A stretch of 51,486 bases of DNA from CAYJPK01 sp964372035 (GTDB taxonomy: Bacteria; Desulfobacterota; Desulfovibrionia; Desulfovibrionales; Desulfovibrionaceae), in NCBI GenBank assembly GCA_964372035.1, contig CAYJPK010000004.1:1-51486 (forward strand), in the 5' to 3' direction. Below are positions 1-8,265 of this stretch, piece by piece. How positions within the stretch are numbered: the first letter of the stretch is position 1; each line of letters opens with the position of its first letter. A program made the position numbers and the translations under genes. The notes below the pieces were generated by a model that saw only the letters and a list, made by a program, of their open reading frames with translations, ran no database searches and was not told where the DNA came from.

Positions 1-389
1 TTAAAGAAGCTCGAGAAGAAGGCGACTTAAAAGAAAATGCCGGCTATGATGCTGCTAGAGAGCGTCAAGGTATGTTGGAAGCTCGCATTTCTTATATCGA
101 ATCACGCATGGCAGATTTTAATGTTATTGATTTGGAAACACTTTCAAGTGATAAAGCTATTTTTGGTGCAACTGTTACTGTTGAAGATGTTGATACCGAA
201 GAGCAAAAAGTTTTTACACTGCTTGGTCAAGATGAAGCTGACTATGCTTCTGGCTCTATTTCAATCAATTCACCCGTCGGTCAAGCCTTACTTGGCAAAG
301 AAGTTGGTGATGAAATTATGGTTGAAGCACCACGTGGTCGCATTAATTATGAAATAGTTAAAATCGAATTTAAATCTTTACGTAAATAA
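1..389 (+). CDS. greA: Transcription elongation factor GreA, C-terminal part (5' end outside window)
   Basis: GreA binds in the secondary channel of RNA polymerase and stimulates cleavage of backtracked transcripts. The reading frame is open from the first bases (codons in phase with position 3) and the encoded start KEAREEGDLKENAGYDAARE is the conserved acidic coiled-coil tip of GreA. It is followed by the C-terminal FKBP-like globular domain, ending in FKSLRK and a TAA. The visible ATG at 72 is internal, not the start. About 128 residues are present out of about 160 usual for the family, so roughly 30 N-terminal residues lie outside. A rho-independent terminator follows directly. Identification is firm. 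Confidence 0.95.
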   Translation, partial: KEAREEGDLKENAGYDAARERQGMLEARISYIESRMADFNVIDLETLSSDKAIFGATVTVEDVDTEEQKVFTLLGQDEADYASGSISINSPVGQALLGKEVGDEIMVEAPRGRINYEIVKIEFKSLRK

Positions 390-414
390 TATTATGTAGT
401 TCACTGAAGAAGAT

Positions 415-448
415 AAGGCTGCACAATTTATTTTGTGTGGCTTTTTTT
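415..448 (+). terminator. Rho-independent terminator after greA
   Basis: GGCTGCACAA and TTGTGTGGC form a G-U tolerant stem around a short T-rich loop, followed by seven Ts. It sits 26 bases past the greA stop. Confidence 0.75.
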
Positions 449-461
449 ATGAGCTTTAAAT

Positions 462-944
462 ATGCAAAATATACCTCAGTTTAATTTAAAGTTAATATTT
501 GAATTAAGTAAAGAAGATAGAATGAGCACAGAACTTAGCACTCACCTAGAAACTTTGCATTATAATTTCGTTCAAAAATTAAATGTTAAAAAAATTATTG
601 CAAGCGATAACAATAAATATTTAGCTATTTGGCTAGATAAAGAAATTGAAATAGAAATCGCAAATAAATGGGAGCAAGATCCAAGTCTTGCATATCTATA
701 TAATATAGTAGCTCTTGCGTTATGTATGACTATTGTGAATGAAAATATACCGGAAATAAAGGACTGTGCCCCAATGCCTTTTCTAAACAAGCCACTACTT
801 GACAGTATTACAGAATATAATTTGCCGTATGTCTATGATGGTGAAAGTTTAACTCCAAATTGTGCCTATTCGACTTTGACATATTTGCCGTATAGGGGTA
901 ATTGTAATGTTTGTTTTATGCAAGATTCATGTACTAGAAAGTAA
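462..944 (+). CDS. Hypothetical protein with C-terminal four-cysteine motif
   Basis: I do not recognise this 160-residue protein. It looks soluble and mostly helical, with one fairly hydrophobic helix near residues 80-92 and no signal peptide. The last 27 residues hold four cysteines (C134, C148, C151, C157; spacing Cx13-Cx2-Cx5-C), which could bind an Fe-S cluster or zinc. Two further cysteines lie near residues 88 and 102. The start is uncertain: the ATG at 462 has only a weak GAG upstream, and an in-frame ATG at 522 follows an AAGAAG stretch. It lies between the greA terminator and cobT, 27 bases upstream of cobT on the same strand, so co-transcription with cobT is likely. Function is unknown. 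Confidence 0.65.
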   Translation: MQNIPQFNLKLIFELSKEDRMSTELSTHLETLHYNFVQKLNVKKIIASDNNKYLAIWLDKEIEIEIANKWEQDPSLAYLYNIVALALCMTIVNENIPEIKDCAPMPFLNKPLLDSITEYNLPYVYDGESLTPNCAYSTLTYLPYRGNCNVCFMQDSCTRK

Positions 945-971
945 AATCAATTTTTCTAAAGGAATACTATA

Positions 972-2036
972 ATGCTAAAAAGACTTCAAGGCTATTTAGA
1001 TAAAATTGAGCCTGTTGATTTAGAATTGTTAAACGATGCTCAAATAAGATTAGATGACTTAACTAAACCTCTCGGAAGCCTTGGGCGACTAGAAGAATTA
1101 GCAGCGCAGTTGTACTGTATTTCAGGTGGTAAAGAAAAAATTAATATTGACCCTATCCAAATGTTTGTAGTTGCAGGTGATCACGGTATCGTTGCTGAAC
1201 GAGTTGCTCCAAATCCACAAGATGTTACCCGCCAAATGCTAAAAAATTTCCTCAATAATGGCGCAGGTATTAATGTGCTTAGTAAGAATGCTAATGCAGA
1301 TTTAGTCGTTGTAGATATGGGTTGTCTTGGCGAGAGATTTGAGCCGCATGAAAAACTGATTGATTTAAGAATAAAAAATGGAACTAATAATTTTGCGCAT
1401 GAGCCAGCCATGAGTCTTGAGGATTGCGCAACTGCTTTAGTGTATGGCATAGAATTAGTTAATAAGGCAAAACAAAATGGCTATAATGCTGTTGCTATAG
1501 GTGAAATGGGGATTGGAAACACAAGCTCAGCATCTGCTCTTTGTGCGATGTATTTAAATCTTGAGGCTGAAAAAGTAACAGGTATGGGTGCTGGTTTAGA
1601 TGAAAAAGGTGTTATTCACAAAACAAATATTATTAAAAAAAGCCTTGAAAAGCATAGGGAAAATTTAAAAACTCCGCTTGATATTTTGGCTTGTTTTGGT
1701 GGTTATGATGTTTGTGGAATGGCAGGTGTTATACTTGGTGCGGCACTTTGTAAAATACCTTGCGTAATTGATGGTTTTATTGCTCAAGCTTCCTTTTTAG
1801 CGGCTTATAGATTATGTGAAAATGTTAAAGATTATGCTGTCTTTGGGCATGGTTCTGCAGAGCCTGGAAGTTCTGTCATTTTAAAGTATTTAGGTGTAAA
1901 GCCAATTTTAAACTTAGAGCTTAGACTTGGTGAGGGAACAGGTGCAGCACTTGCTATTCCTATTTTGAGAGGTGCTTGTGCAATGTTTAATGATATGGCT
2001 AACTTTAGTCAAGCCAATGTTGCAAGGCCAGAATAA
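972..2036 (+). CDS. cobT: Nicotinate-nucleotide--dimethylbenzimidazole phosphoribosyltransferase
   Basis: CobT activates the lower ligand of cobalamin by transferring phosphoribose from nicotinate mononucleotide to dimethylbenzimidazole or a related base, in the cytoplasm. At 354 residues it has the usual length. Visible motifs are LTKPLGSLGRLE near residues 30-41, AGDHGI near 68-73, GEMGIGNTSSASAL near 177-190 and RLGEGTGAAL, whose glutamate near residue 321 matches the catalytic Glu317 of Salmonella CobT. AAAGGA lies just upstream of the ATG. The stop overlaps the start of the next gene by one base (ATAATG), so the two are probably translationally coupled. No other cobamide genes and no cobalamin riboswitch are seen in the window. 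Confidence 0.95.
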   Translation: MLKRLQGYLDKIEPVDLELLNDAQIRLDDLTKPLGSLGRLEELAAQLYCISGGKEKINIDPIQMFVVAGDHGIVAERVAPNPQDVTRQMLKNFLNNGAGINVLSKNANADLVVVDMGCLGERFEPHEKLIDLRIKNGTNNFAHEPAMSLEDCATALVYGIELVNKAKQNGYNAVAIGEMGIGNTSSASALCAMYLNLEAEKVTGMGAGLDEKGVIHKTNIIKKSLEKHRENLKTPLDILACFGGYDVCGMAGVILGAALCKIPCVIDGFIAQASFLAAYRLCENVKDYAVFGHGSAEPGSSVILKYLGVKPILNLELRLGEGTGAALAIPILRGACAMFNDMANFSQANVARPE

Positions 2037-3319
2037 TGTCAAATTCTAATATATCAAATAATCAAACTGATAATGCTGCGGACTTCACTAAACAAGCTAA
2101 ATTTATTTTTGGAATTTGTTGTGTAGGTTATTTTTTCAGTTTATTTTTCCGTATGGCAGTAGGTGTTATTAGCCCTGACTTAGTTAATACATTTAATTTG
2201 ACTTCTTCAGAACTAAGTAGCCTTGCCTTTGTTCACTCTGTAGCTTTTGTTTGCTCACAAGTACTGGCTGGGTATAGCCTAGATAAATTTGGTGTTAAAA
2301 ATACAATGTTTGTCTGGGCAAGCGTTAATATTCTTGGTATACTTTGCTTTGCTTTTGCACCGAACTATTTTTTTCTTATTTTGGGTCGTGTGCTCATGGG
2401 CGCTGGAACAGCAGTTGCTTTAACAGGTACTTTTATGCTTGTGGGAAATTGGTTTAAGGCTGAAAATTTTGCTAATATTGCCTCGCTTTGTATCTCAATT
2501 GGAATGTTAGGGCAAATGCTTTCATCTGCACCGCTTGCAATTCTTTCCGCATATATGGGCTGGAGAGGTGCTATTTTATTTTGTGGTGCAATTGTACTTA
2601 TTCAGCTGATTTTCTTGTTTGTATTTGTAAAAGATAGCCCAACCGGTAGAGTAAAAATCACGCAAGAAGAATATGAAAAGTCAACCTATATGGCATTGTT
2701 CAAGATTCCTGAATTTTGGTTTATCAACTATATGGTGTTCATTTTCTATGGACTTATGCTGTCCTTCGTATCAGTTTGGGGCGGTGTTCACTTTATGTAT
2801 GGCTTAGGCTTTTCACAAATTACAGCTGGTGATATTTTATTTTTCAGCACTTTTGGATATTTTTTAGGCGTTCCTTTTTTTGCGTGGCTGTCTAACCGAC
2901 TAGAGATTAGAGCCAGATTGATTATTCCATCAGGCACAATTATTGCCATACTGTTATTCATTTTTTGCTCTTTTGATAAGGATACTTCACTTTATGTTTT
3001 TAGAGCTTTTAACTTCTTTTTAGGCTTTTTTGCAGCAACAAGTACACTAGGCTATACCTTGCTTCGTGAGGCTTTACCTAAAGAATTAACTGCAAAAGGT
3101 ATAACTTGTGTTAGTTTAAGTTCTGTTTTAGGGGCTGCAGTTGTAGTTCAACTCGGTGGCTTAATGTTTGAATCAGATTTAAATTCACTTAATTCACCAG
3201 AGCACTTTAGAACTTTTTGGAATGTGCTTGCTTTTGGAATTTTGCTGGCTGTTATTTTTAGTTTTCGCCTTATTAATTTACGCAAAAGACGGTTAAGAGA
3301 ATTAAAAGAGTCTTTATAG
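2036..3319 (+). CDS. MFS transporter, first of a tandem pair
   Basis: This 427-residue major facilitator superfamily permease has about 12 hydrophobic segments and the GR-type loop 2-3 signature (GYSLDKFGVKNTM near residues 80-92). The first transmembrane segment follows a short hydrophilic N-terminus rich in Asn and Ser. It starts inside the cobT stop codon. The next gene is a clear paralog: both share FRM.(V/T)GV..PDLV near residue 40, an HSVAF motif, and WGG(V/I)HFMY in the second half. The substrate cannot be read from sequence. The location next to cobT makes a cobamide-related substrate, such as a lower-ligand base or a nicotinate compound, one option, but nothing in the protein shows it. 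Confidence 0.88.
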   Translation: MSNSNISNNQTDNAADFTKQAKFIFGICCVGYFFSLFFRMAVGVISPDLVNTFNLTSSELSSLAFVHSVAFVCSQVLAGYSLDKFGVKNTMFVWASVNILGILCFAFAPNYFFLILGRVLMGAGTAVALTGTFMLVGNWFKAENFANIASLCISIGMLGQMLSSAPLAILSAYMGWRGAILFCGAIVLIQLIFLFVFVKDSPTGRVKITQEEYEKSTYMALFKIPEFWFINYMVFIFYGLMLSFVSVWGGVHFMYGLGFSQITAGDILFFSTFGYFLGVPFFAWLSNRLEIRARLIIPSGTIIAILLFIFCSFDKDTSLYVFRAFNFFLGFFAATSTLGYTLLREALPKELTAKGITCVSLSSVLGAAVVVQLGGLMFESDLNSLNSPEHFRTFWNVLAFGILLAVIFSFRLINLRKRRLRELKESL

Positions 3320-3328
3320 AGCTGAAAT

Positions 3329-4579
3329 ATGATGTTAGTTTCAAAGAAATCAAGTAATATTCAAGCAAAAATCATTTTTGCTATTTGCTGTTTAGGCTTT
3401 TTTCTTAGTTTATTTTTTCGTATGTCCACTGGTGTTTTAACTCCTGATTTAGTTCAGGATTTTGGGCTAAGTGCAAATGAGCTTAGCGGTTTATCATCAG
3501 CACACTCAGTTGCATTTGGGCTTGCGCAAATTCCTGTCGGCATTGCTTTAGATAAATATGGTGCAAGAAAAACAATGATTTTTTTGGCATTTGTAAATTT
3601 AATTGGTGTAATACTTTTTGCTTTTGGAACACATTACTACTTATTGTTTATCTCTCGTGTTTTTATGGGAATTGGCACCTCTGCTGCTTTGATGGGTACT
3701 TTTGTCATTGTTGCTAACTGGTTTTCAGCAGATAAATTTGCTACTATTGCAGGTATTTGCATGTCAATTGGTATTGCAGGGCAAATGGTGTCGTCTGCGC
3801 CTCTTGCATATTTATCAAACGTGCTTGGTTGGCGCATGGCTTTAGTTGTAAGCAGTATAGTATTGTTAGCACAGTTTATTTTAATGTTACTTTTTTTAAA
3901 AAATAGTCCGAACATAAGCCAAGTAAAAAAAGATGATGACCAAAAGCAAATTGAAATTTCATATTTTGAGCTATTTAAAATAAAAGAATTTTGGTATATT
4001 GCATATATTGCATTTTGGACATTTGGCTTTATGGTTTCATTTATCTCTTTATGGGGTGGCATACATTTTATGTATGCCTTGGAGTTCACAAAGCTTGAGG
4101 CTGGTGAAATTCTATTTTTCTGTTCGCTTGGTTACCTTTTTGGAATATTGATTTTTTCATGGCTATCAGATAGACTTGAGGTCAGAGCGATATTGCTAGC
4201 ACCAACTTTTATGATTATAAGCGTTTTATTTATTGTGCTAACTCTGCTGGATAAGACAACACCCTTGTATATATTCAAGATGTTCGGCATTGTATTTGGT
4301 TTTTTTATGGGAACAGCTCCACTAATCTTTACTTTAATCAAAGAAGCATGTCCAAAGGGTTTAGAGGCAAGAGGAACTACAGCTATTAATTTAATAGCTA
4401 TGTTTGGTGCGTCTGTAGTTGTGCAACTTGGTGGAATGGTATTTGCTCCTGATTTAAATGAAATTAATAGCCCTTCAAGTCTTTCACTTTTTTGGTGGGT
4501 TAGCTCTGCAAGTATATTTGTGGCTGCTCTAGCTGCATTGCGTTTAGTTTATATACGCAAAAATCAACTTAAAAGGTAA
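3329..4579 (+). CDS. MFS transporter, second of a tandem pair
   Basis: This 416-residue, roughly 12-segment MFS permease is paralogous along its whole length to the gene before it (FRMSTGVLTPDLV near residue 31, HSVAFGLAQ near 61, ALDKYGARKTM near 75, WGGIHFMY near 242). The start codon is nine bases after the previous stop. The pair looks like an old tandem duplication, since the copies have diverged strongly in loops and at the C-terminus. Paired MFS genes of similar sequence may form a heteromeric carrier or transport two related substrates; neither can be shown here. It is followed after five bases by a glycosyltransferase on the same strand. Confidence 0.88.
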   Translation: MMLVSKKSSNIQAKIIFAICCLGFFLSLFFRMSTGVLTPDLVQDFGLSANELSGLSSAHSVAFGLAQIPVGIALDKYGARKTMIFLAFVNLIGVILFAFGTHYYLLFISRVFMGIGTSAALMGTFVIVANWFSADKFATIAGICMSIGIAGQMVSSAPLAYLSNVLGWRMALVVSSIVLLAQFILMLLFLKNSPNISQVKKDDDQKQIEISYFELFKIKEFWYIAYIAFWTFGFMVSFISLWGGIHFMYALEFTKLEAGEILFFCSLGYLFGILIFSWLSDRLEVRAILLAPTFMIISVLFIVLTLLDKTTPLYIFKMFGIVFGFFMGTAPLIFTLIKEACPKGLEARGTTAINLIAMFGASVVVQLGGMVFAPDLNEINSPSSLSLFWWVSSASIFVAALAALRLVYIRKNQLKR

Positions 4580-4584
4580 TACAA

Positions 4585-5718
4585 ATGAAATCTACATGTA
4601 AAATAGAAAATACAAAAGAAAAAAAAGTTGCCATAATTCATTATTGGCTTGTAAATATGCGAGGTGGAGAGAAGGTTGTCGAATCACTATGTCGCCTTTA
4701 TCCTCAAGCAGATATTTATTGCTTAGTTGCTGATAAATCACAATTATCTCCTGCACTTTTAAAGCATAATATTTACACTAGTTTTTTACAAAAAATGCCT
4801 GGTAGCATCAAGCACTATAATAAATACATTGCGCTTATGCCTTTTGCACTAGAGCAATTTGACTTGACTAAATATGATCTTGTAATATCGAGTGAATCTG
4901 GTCCGGCTAAGGGCGTACTTACTCGTGCTGACACCGCTCATCTTTGCTATTGTCATTCGCCTATGCGCTATTTATGGGATTTTTATCATGATTATTTGAA
5001 AGAAGCCAATCCACTTATTCGCTTTTTTATGCGTCCTGTATTTCACTATCTACGCATGTGGGATAGACTTTCTGCTGGTCGTGTGGATTTAATTATGACA
5101 AATTCAAAGACAGTTGCAAGGCGAGTTAAAAGATGGTGGGAAAGAGAGGCGCAGGTGGTTTATCCTTATGTGCCAGAATTTGAAAAAACTCCTAGAAATT
5201 GCAGTGATGATTCAGCCTACCTTTGTCTTGGGCAATTAGTAGGCTACAAACGAGTAGACTTAGCAGTTCGTGCTTGCACAATGACAAATCGTAAATTGAT
5301 TGTTGCTGGTATTGGAACTGAACTCGAAAAGCTTCAAAAAATTGCTGGTCCAACAATTAGCTTTGCTGGCTGGGTAAGCGATAAAGAAGCAAGTAGGCTT
5401 TATGCTACATCTAAGGCTTTACTTTTTCCAGGTGAAGAAGACTTTGGTTTTACTCCCGTGGAGGCGCAGTATGCTGGCTGCCCTGTTGTTGCATATGCGA
5501 AGGGAGGTGCGCTTGAAACTGTTATTGATGGTAAGACAGGATTGTTTTTTGAGGAACAAACAGCTGAAAGTTTGATTGAGTGTTTAGATAGGTTTGAAAA
5601 ATTAGAATTTGATCAAGACATTATGGAGCAGCATGTAAAGCAATTTTCAGAAAAACTTTTTCATGAAAATATTTCTAAGCAAGTAGAAAAAGTATTTGAA
5701 CAACTAGCTATTAAATAA
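4585..5718 (+). CDS. Glycosyltransferase family 4 protein
   Basis: This 377-residue cytoplasmic GT-B fold glycosyltransferase probably transfers a nucleotide-activated sugar to an envelope glycan or lipid. The N-terminal acceptor domain starts with KVAIIHYWLVNMRGGEKVV; the donor domain carries the retaining GT4 signature EDFGFTPVEAQYAGCPVVAY near residues 291-310, with the two glutamates of the E-x7-E motif. LCYCHSPMRYLWD near residue 115 is typical of one GT4 subgroup linked to polysaccharide clusters. It is five bases after the second MFS gene and overlaps an upstream ATG of the carbonic anhydrase, so all belong to one transcription unit. No polysaccharide cluster is nearby, so its glycan is unknown. 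Confidence 0.88.
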   Translation: MKSTCKIENTKEKKVAIIHYWLVNMRGGEKVVESLCRLYPQADIYCLVADKSQLSPALLKHNIYTSFLQKMPGSIKHYNKYIALMPFALEQFDLTKYDLVISSESGPAKGVLTRADTAHLCYCHSPMRYLWDFYHDYLKEANPLIRFFMRPVFHYLRMWDRLSAGRVDLIMTNSKTVARRVKRWWEREAQVVYPYVPEFEKTPRNCSDDSAYLCLGQLVGYKRVDLAVRACTMTNRKLIVAGIGTELEKLQKIAGPTISFAGWVSDKEASRLYATSKALLFPGEEDFGFTPVEAQYAGCPVVAYAKGGALETVIDGKTGLFFEEQTAESLIECLDRFEKLEFDQDIMEQHVKQFSEKLFHENISKQVEKVFEQLAIK

Positions 5719-5747
5719 TGTTTTTTAACTTAAACGAAGGATTTTAT

Positions 5748-6296
5748 ATGTTATACAAAGATGAAATGTTAGAGTTTAATGAAAAATTTGTTAAAGACAA
5801 AGATTATGAGCAATATATAACTACAAAATATCCAGATAAACACATTGCTGTTATTTCTTGCATGGATACTAGACTTACAGAGCTGTTGCCTGCTGCACTT
5901 AATTTTAAGAACGGCGATATAAAATTTATTAGAGATGCTGGCGGGGTTGTAACTCACCCTTTTGGTAGTGTCATGCGTAGTTTGTTAGTATGTATTTACG
6001 AATTAAATGTTAAGGAAATCATGATTATTGGGCATTTAGACTGTGGCATGCAGGCTCTTTGCTATGATGAAATGATAGAAAAAATGAAAAGTCGTGGTAT
6101 CAAAGATTCTGAACTAGATTTTATTTCTTCCTGTGGAATTGATTTAAAAAAGCACTTAGAAGGTTTTTCAAACCCCTTTGAATCAGTACGGGAGTCTGTA
6201 AAGCTTGTGTTAAACCACCCTCTTGTTCCAGATGATGTGAGTGTTAATGGTTTTGTCATTGATCCAAAGACTGGAAGGCTTGATGAAGTAATATAG
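5748..6296 (+). CDS. Beta-class carbonic anhydrase
   Basis: It interconverts CO2 and bicarbonate in the cytoplasm with a zinc ion. The 182-residue protein has the beta-class ligands and dyad: C38-x-D40-x-R42 in SCMDTRL and H96-x2-C99 in GHLDCGM. I chose the ATG at 5748 because AAGGA lies six bases before it; the in-frame ATG at 5718 overlaps the previous stop and would add ten unsupported residues. The short length and the C-terminal VNGFVIDPKTGRL fit the compact bacterial beta-CA subgroup that includes YtiB. It is the last gene of the cobT run. I see no clear terminator after it. Confidence 0.92.
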   Translation: MLYKDEMLEFNEKFVKDKDYEQYITTKYPDKHIAVISCMDTRLTELLPAALNFKNGDIKFIRDAGGVVTHPFGSVMRSLLVCIYELNVKEIMIIGHLDCGMQALCYDEMIEKMKSRGIKDSELDFISSCGIDLKKHLEGFSNPFESVRESVKLVLNHPLVPDDVSVNGFVIDPKTGRLDEVI

Positions 6297-6356
6297 CCAT
6301 AGCCTGTGATATTAAAAGATGTTTGTAGAATTCAATTTTTGGTGATTTTTTAGGTA

Positions 6357-6385
6357 TTGACAAATTAAAAACAAATAATTATATA
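6357..6385 (+). promoter_or_regulatory. Sigma-70 type promoter of the TetR gene
   Basis: A perfect -35 TTGACA (6357-6362), a 17-base spacer and a -10 TATATA (6380-6385) precede the TetR gene. The expected start of transcription falls inside the palindrome that follows at once. Confidence 0.75.
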
Positions 6386-6401
6386 TAGACCGGTTGGTTT
6401 A
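6386..6401 (+). promoter_or_regulatory. Probable TetR-family operator
   Basis: TAGACC-GGTT-GGTTTA is a near-perfect 6+4+6 palindrome (one mismatch from TAGACC/GGTCTA). It directly abuts the -10 box, the usual place for autorepression. From memory, TAGACC-N4-GGTCTA resembles sites used by NemR-like TetR regulators. Confidence 0.65.
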
Positions 6402-6429
6402 TTTTTGTTGTAAAAACAAAAGGTATCTT

Positions 6430-6990
6430 ATGGATAAACTGAACAAAGGTGCTGTCACTAAAGATAAAATAGTAAGAACAGCTGCTAAGCTTTTTATAAA
6501 GAATGGTTATAATGCAAGTGGCTTGAATGAGGTTATTGCAACTGCTGAAGTTTCAAAAGGTTCATTTTACTTTTACTTTGACAGCAAAAAAGACTTAGCT
6601 ATTGCAGTGCACCATTATTTAAAAAATAGAACTATTGATGTTTTAGTGGAGCTTGCAAGATCGAAGACTTGGGGTGAGTTTCTTAGTGCCTTAACAACTT
6701 GGATAAAAGAAGCAACACATAAAAACAAAAATTATGGTTGTTATATTGCAGTGCTAGGTACTGAAACAGCTTTTGTAGAACCAGAATTAGCACAATTGTA
6801 TTATGAAACATTACTCGATGGAGTTGAAGCGTTTAAGCTTGCTTTTTTAAACTCTGGCTACACTGAAAGTGAGGCTGCTAGCAAAGCCGAAGTGGCCTTT
6901 TCAATTTATGAAGGCTATATGCTAAGATTTAGATTAAGCAAAAATTCTGATGAAATTGATAAAATGTACGTAGCTCTTCTAAGCTTATAA
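6430..6990 (+). CDS. TetR/AcrR family transcriptional regulator
   Basis: This is a 186-residue repressor-type regulator. The N-terminal helix-turn-helix spans about residues 14-60 (AAKLFIKNGYNASGLNEVI, then VSKGSFYFYFDSKKDL). The ligand-binding half contains NYGCYIAVLG with C104, placed as the redox/electrophile-sensing cysteine of NemR-like proteins (C106 in E. coli NemR). The ATG at 6430 is preferred over one at 6394 because AAAAGG precedes it and the earlier ATG lies inside the operator palindrome. The promoter and operator in front suggest autorepression. No divergent target is adjacent: the upstream gene is on the same strand and the downstream AEC carrier is convergent, so its other targets lie elsewhere. 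Confidence 0.9.
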   Translation: MDKLNKGAVTKDKIVRTAAKLFIKNGYNASGLNEVIATAEVSKGSFYFYFDSKKDLAIAVHHYLKNRTIDVLVELARSKTWGEFLSALTTWIKEATHKNKNYGCYIAVLGTETAFVEPELAQLYYETLLDGVEAFKLAFLNSGYTESEAASKAEVAFSIYEGYMLRFRLSKNSDEIDKMYVALLSL

Positions 6991-7055
6991 GAACACTATA
7001 TAATAAATCGCTAAAAGCGAACTTAATAAAATTACCAATTACTATAAACTCTAAC

Positions 7056-7097
7056 CTGCCCTTTAAAATTACCACTTTTAAAGGGCAGTCTTTTTTT
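7056..7097 (+). terminator. Rho-independent terminator of the TetR gene
   Basis: CTGCCCTTTAAAA and TTTTAAAGGGCAG form a 13-bp perfect stem followed by TC and seven Ts. It reaches the stop codon of the convergent AEC gene and is U-rich only in the plus direction. Confidence 0.85.
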
Positions 7098-8085
7098 ACA
7101 TTAAGCCAATAAACATATAAGAAAATGTTCCCATTGTTATAAGACAAATGCTATTAGTGATAGCAACTGATAGGGCACATTGTTCTGGCATGTAGCCATA
7201 ATTTTCTGCCACAACATATAAGCCAATACCAGTTGCAGAGCTAGAAGTAATAACAGATACAGCAGCCCATAATTCATTAACATCTAGCAGTATCATCATG
7301 CCCCAAACTAAAAGTGGGTGAATTATTAATTTCATAATAGCAATGTAAGATTGATGAATAGTCATGCCTTTTAAGCTAACTGTAGTAGAGTGGGTAGCTC
7401 TTTGGAAATTATTTTTAAAGTCAAGACCGAGAACAACTAAGGCACACGGAGCAGAGCTAGAACCTAACAAACTAAGCGCATTGTCTAGAGGCTGCCAAAT
7501 TCCAATACCAGTAGAAGATAGTAACAGACCAATAATAATACCCATGAGTAGGGGATTTTTTAAAATCAAATTATTAAATAGTGTCCAGAAATAATATAAG
7601 TCAAATTTATGTCCACTTTCACTTTCTTTTAAATGCACAAATTGCAAATGTGTTTGCCCAAAAGCCAGCATTAAACTTGGCGATAAGCATGAAATGCCGC
7701 CAATTAGAAGTGCTTCTGGATTATTAGGAAATAAGTTATATAAAAAAGGTAAGCCTAAAAATGCCGCATTACTGCAAGTGCAAGAAAGAGCAGTAATAAT
7801 TGCAACACCTTTTCCACGCTTAAAATAAAATAAATCAAAAAAATAACCGATTAAATATATAAATAATGGTGGAGTTATAAGAGCTATCCAATAAGTGTAG
7901 GCAGATAACTGCTCAAGGCTAGCGTTGGCAAGCACGTGAATAAATAAGCATGGTAGAGCTAATCGCATTACATATGCGCCTATTGCAGCTCCAGCATTTT
8001 CTGGCAACATCTTAAAATATTTTACAAATGCTCCGAGTGCTGCAACAATAAATATTGTTGTGATTGCATTTATGATAGTTAACAT
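7096..8085 (-). CDS. AEC family transporter (auxin efflux carrier type permease)
   Basis: This 329-residue inner-membrane permease has about ten hydrophobic segments in two halves. Bacterial members of the family move malate, malonate or other organic acids. A long in-frame extension to 8199 is open, but I place the start at 8085 (MLTIINAITTIFIVAALGAF) because AAGGAG lies seven bases upstream and the first membrane segment begins at once. The extension would also run into a hairpin (8182-8200). Family features include LPCLFIHVLANAS and the second-half ALVVLGLDFKNN. It stands alone, convergent with the TetR gene, and its upstream region carries two strong inverted repeats. Confidence 0.88.
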   Translation of the reverse strand: MLTIINAITTIFIVAALGAFVKYFKMLPENAGAAIGAYVMRLALPCLFIHVLANASLEQLSAYTYWIALITPPLFIYLIGYFFDLFYFKRGKGVAIITALSCTCSNAAFLGLPFLYNLFPNNPEALLIGGISCLSPSLMLAFGQTHLQFVHLKESESGHKFDLYYFWTLFNNLILKNPLLMGIIIGLLLSSTGIGIWQPLDNALSLLGSSSAPCALVVLGLDFKNNFQRATHSTTVSLKGMTIHQSYIAIMKLIIHPLLVWGMMILLDVNELWAAVSVITSSSATGIGLYVVAENYGYMPEQCALSVAITNSICLITMGTFSYMFIGLM

Positions 8086-8181
8086 AAAACTCCTTATTGC
8101 GCTCTTAGTAGTACTATAGTATTTTAAGTTGACATCACTACCATCAACGTAAGTAAAGTCACACTTGCTCCAGCACTTAAC

Positions 8182-8200
8182 AGTGCAATAAAATTGCACT
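8182..8200. repeat. Inverted repeat upstream of the AEC gene (8-bp arms)
   Basis: AGTGCAAT, three As and ATTGCACT form a perfect palindrome about 100 bases upstream of the AEC start codon. It could be an operator or a leader hairpin; no T-run marks it as a terminator. Confidence 0.55.
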
Positions 8201-8237
8201 TATGCTTTCGCAGTGATTGCCTGCTAGCGCAGTCAAT

Positions 8238-8265
8238 GATAGTAATTTCATCTGAAATTACTATC
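8238..8265. repeat. Strong inverted repeat (12-bp arms)
   Basis: GATAGTAATTTC, loop ATCT, GAAATTACTATC: a perfect 12-bp stem with a four-base loop. It is about 150 bases upstream of the AEC start. Neither side has a clear U-run, so a regulatory or structural role fits better than termination. Confidence 0.6.

Noticed and set aside
2036..4579. Tandem MFS genes as one gene split by a mutation
   Set aside because: Each has a complete set of about 12 membrane segments and its own start; they are paralogs.
8085..8199. In-frame extension of the AEC protein to an ATG at 8199
   Set aside because: The extra residues are hydrophilic and unlike the family, and AAGGAG stands before the ATG at 8085.
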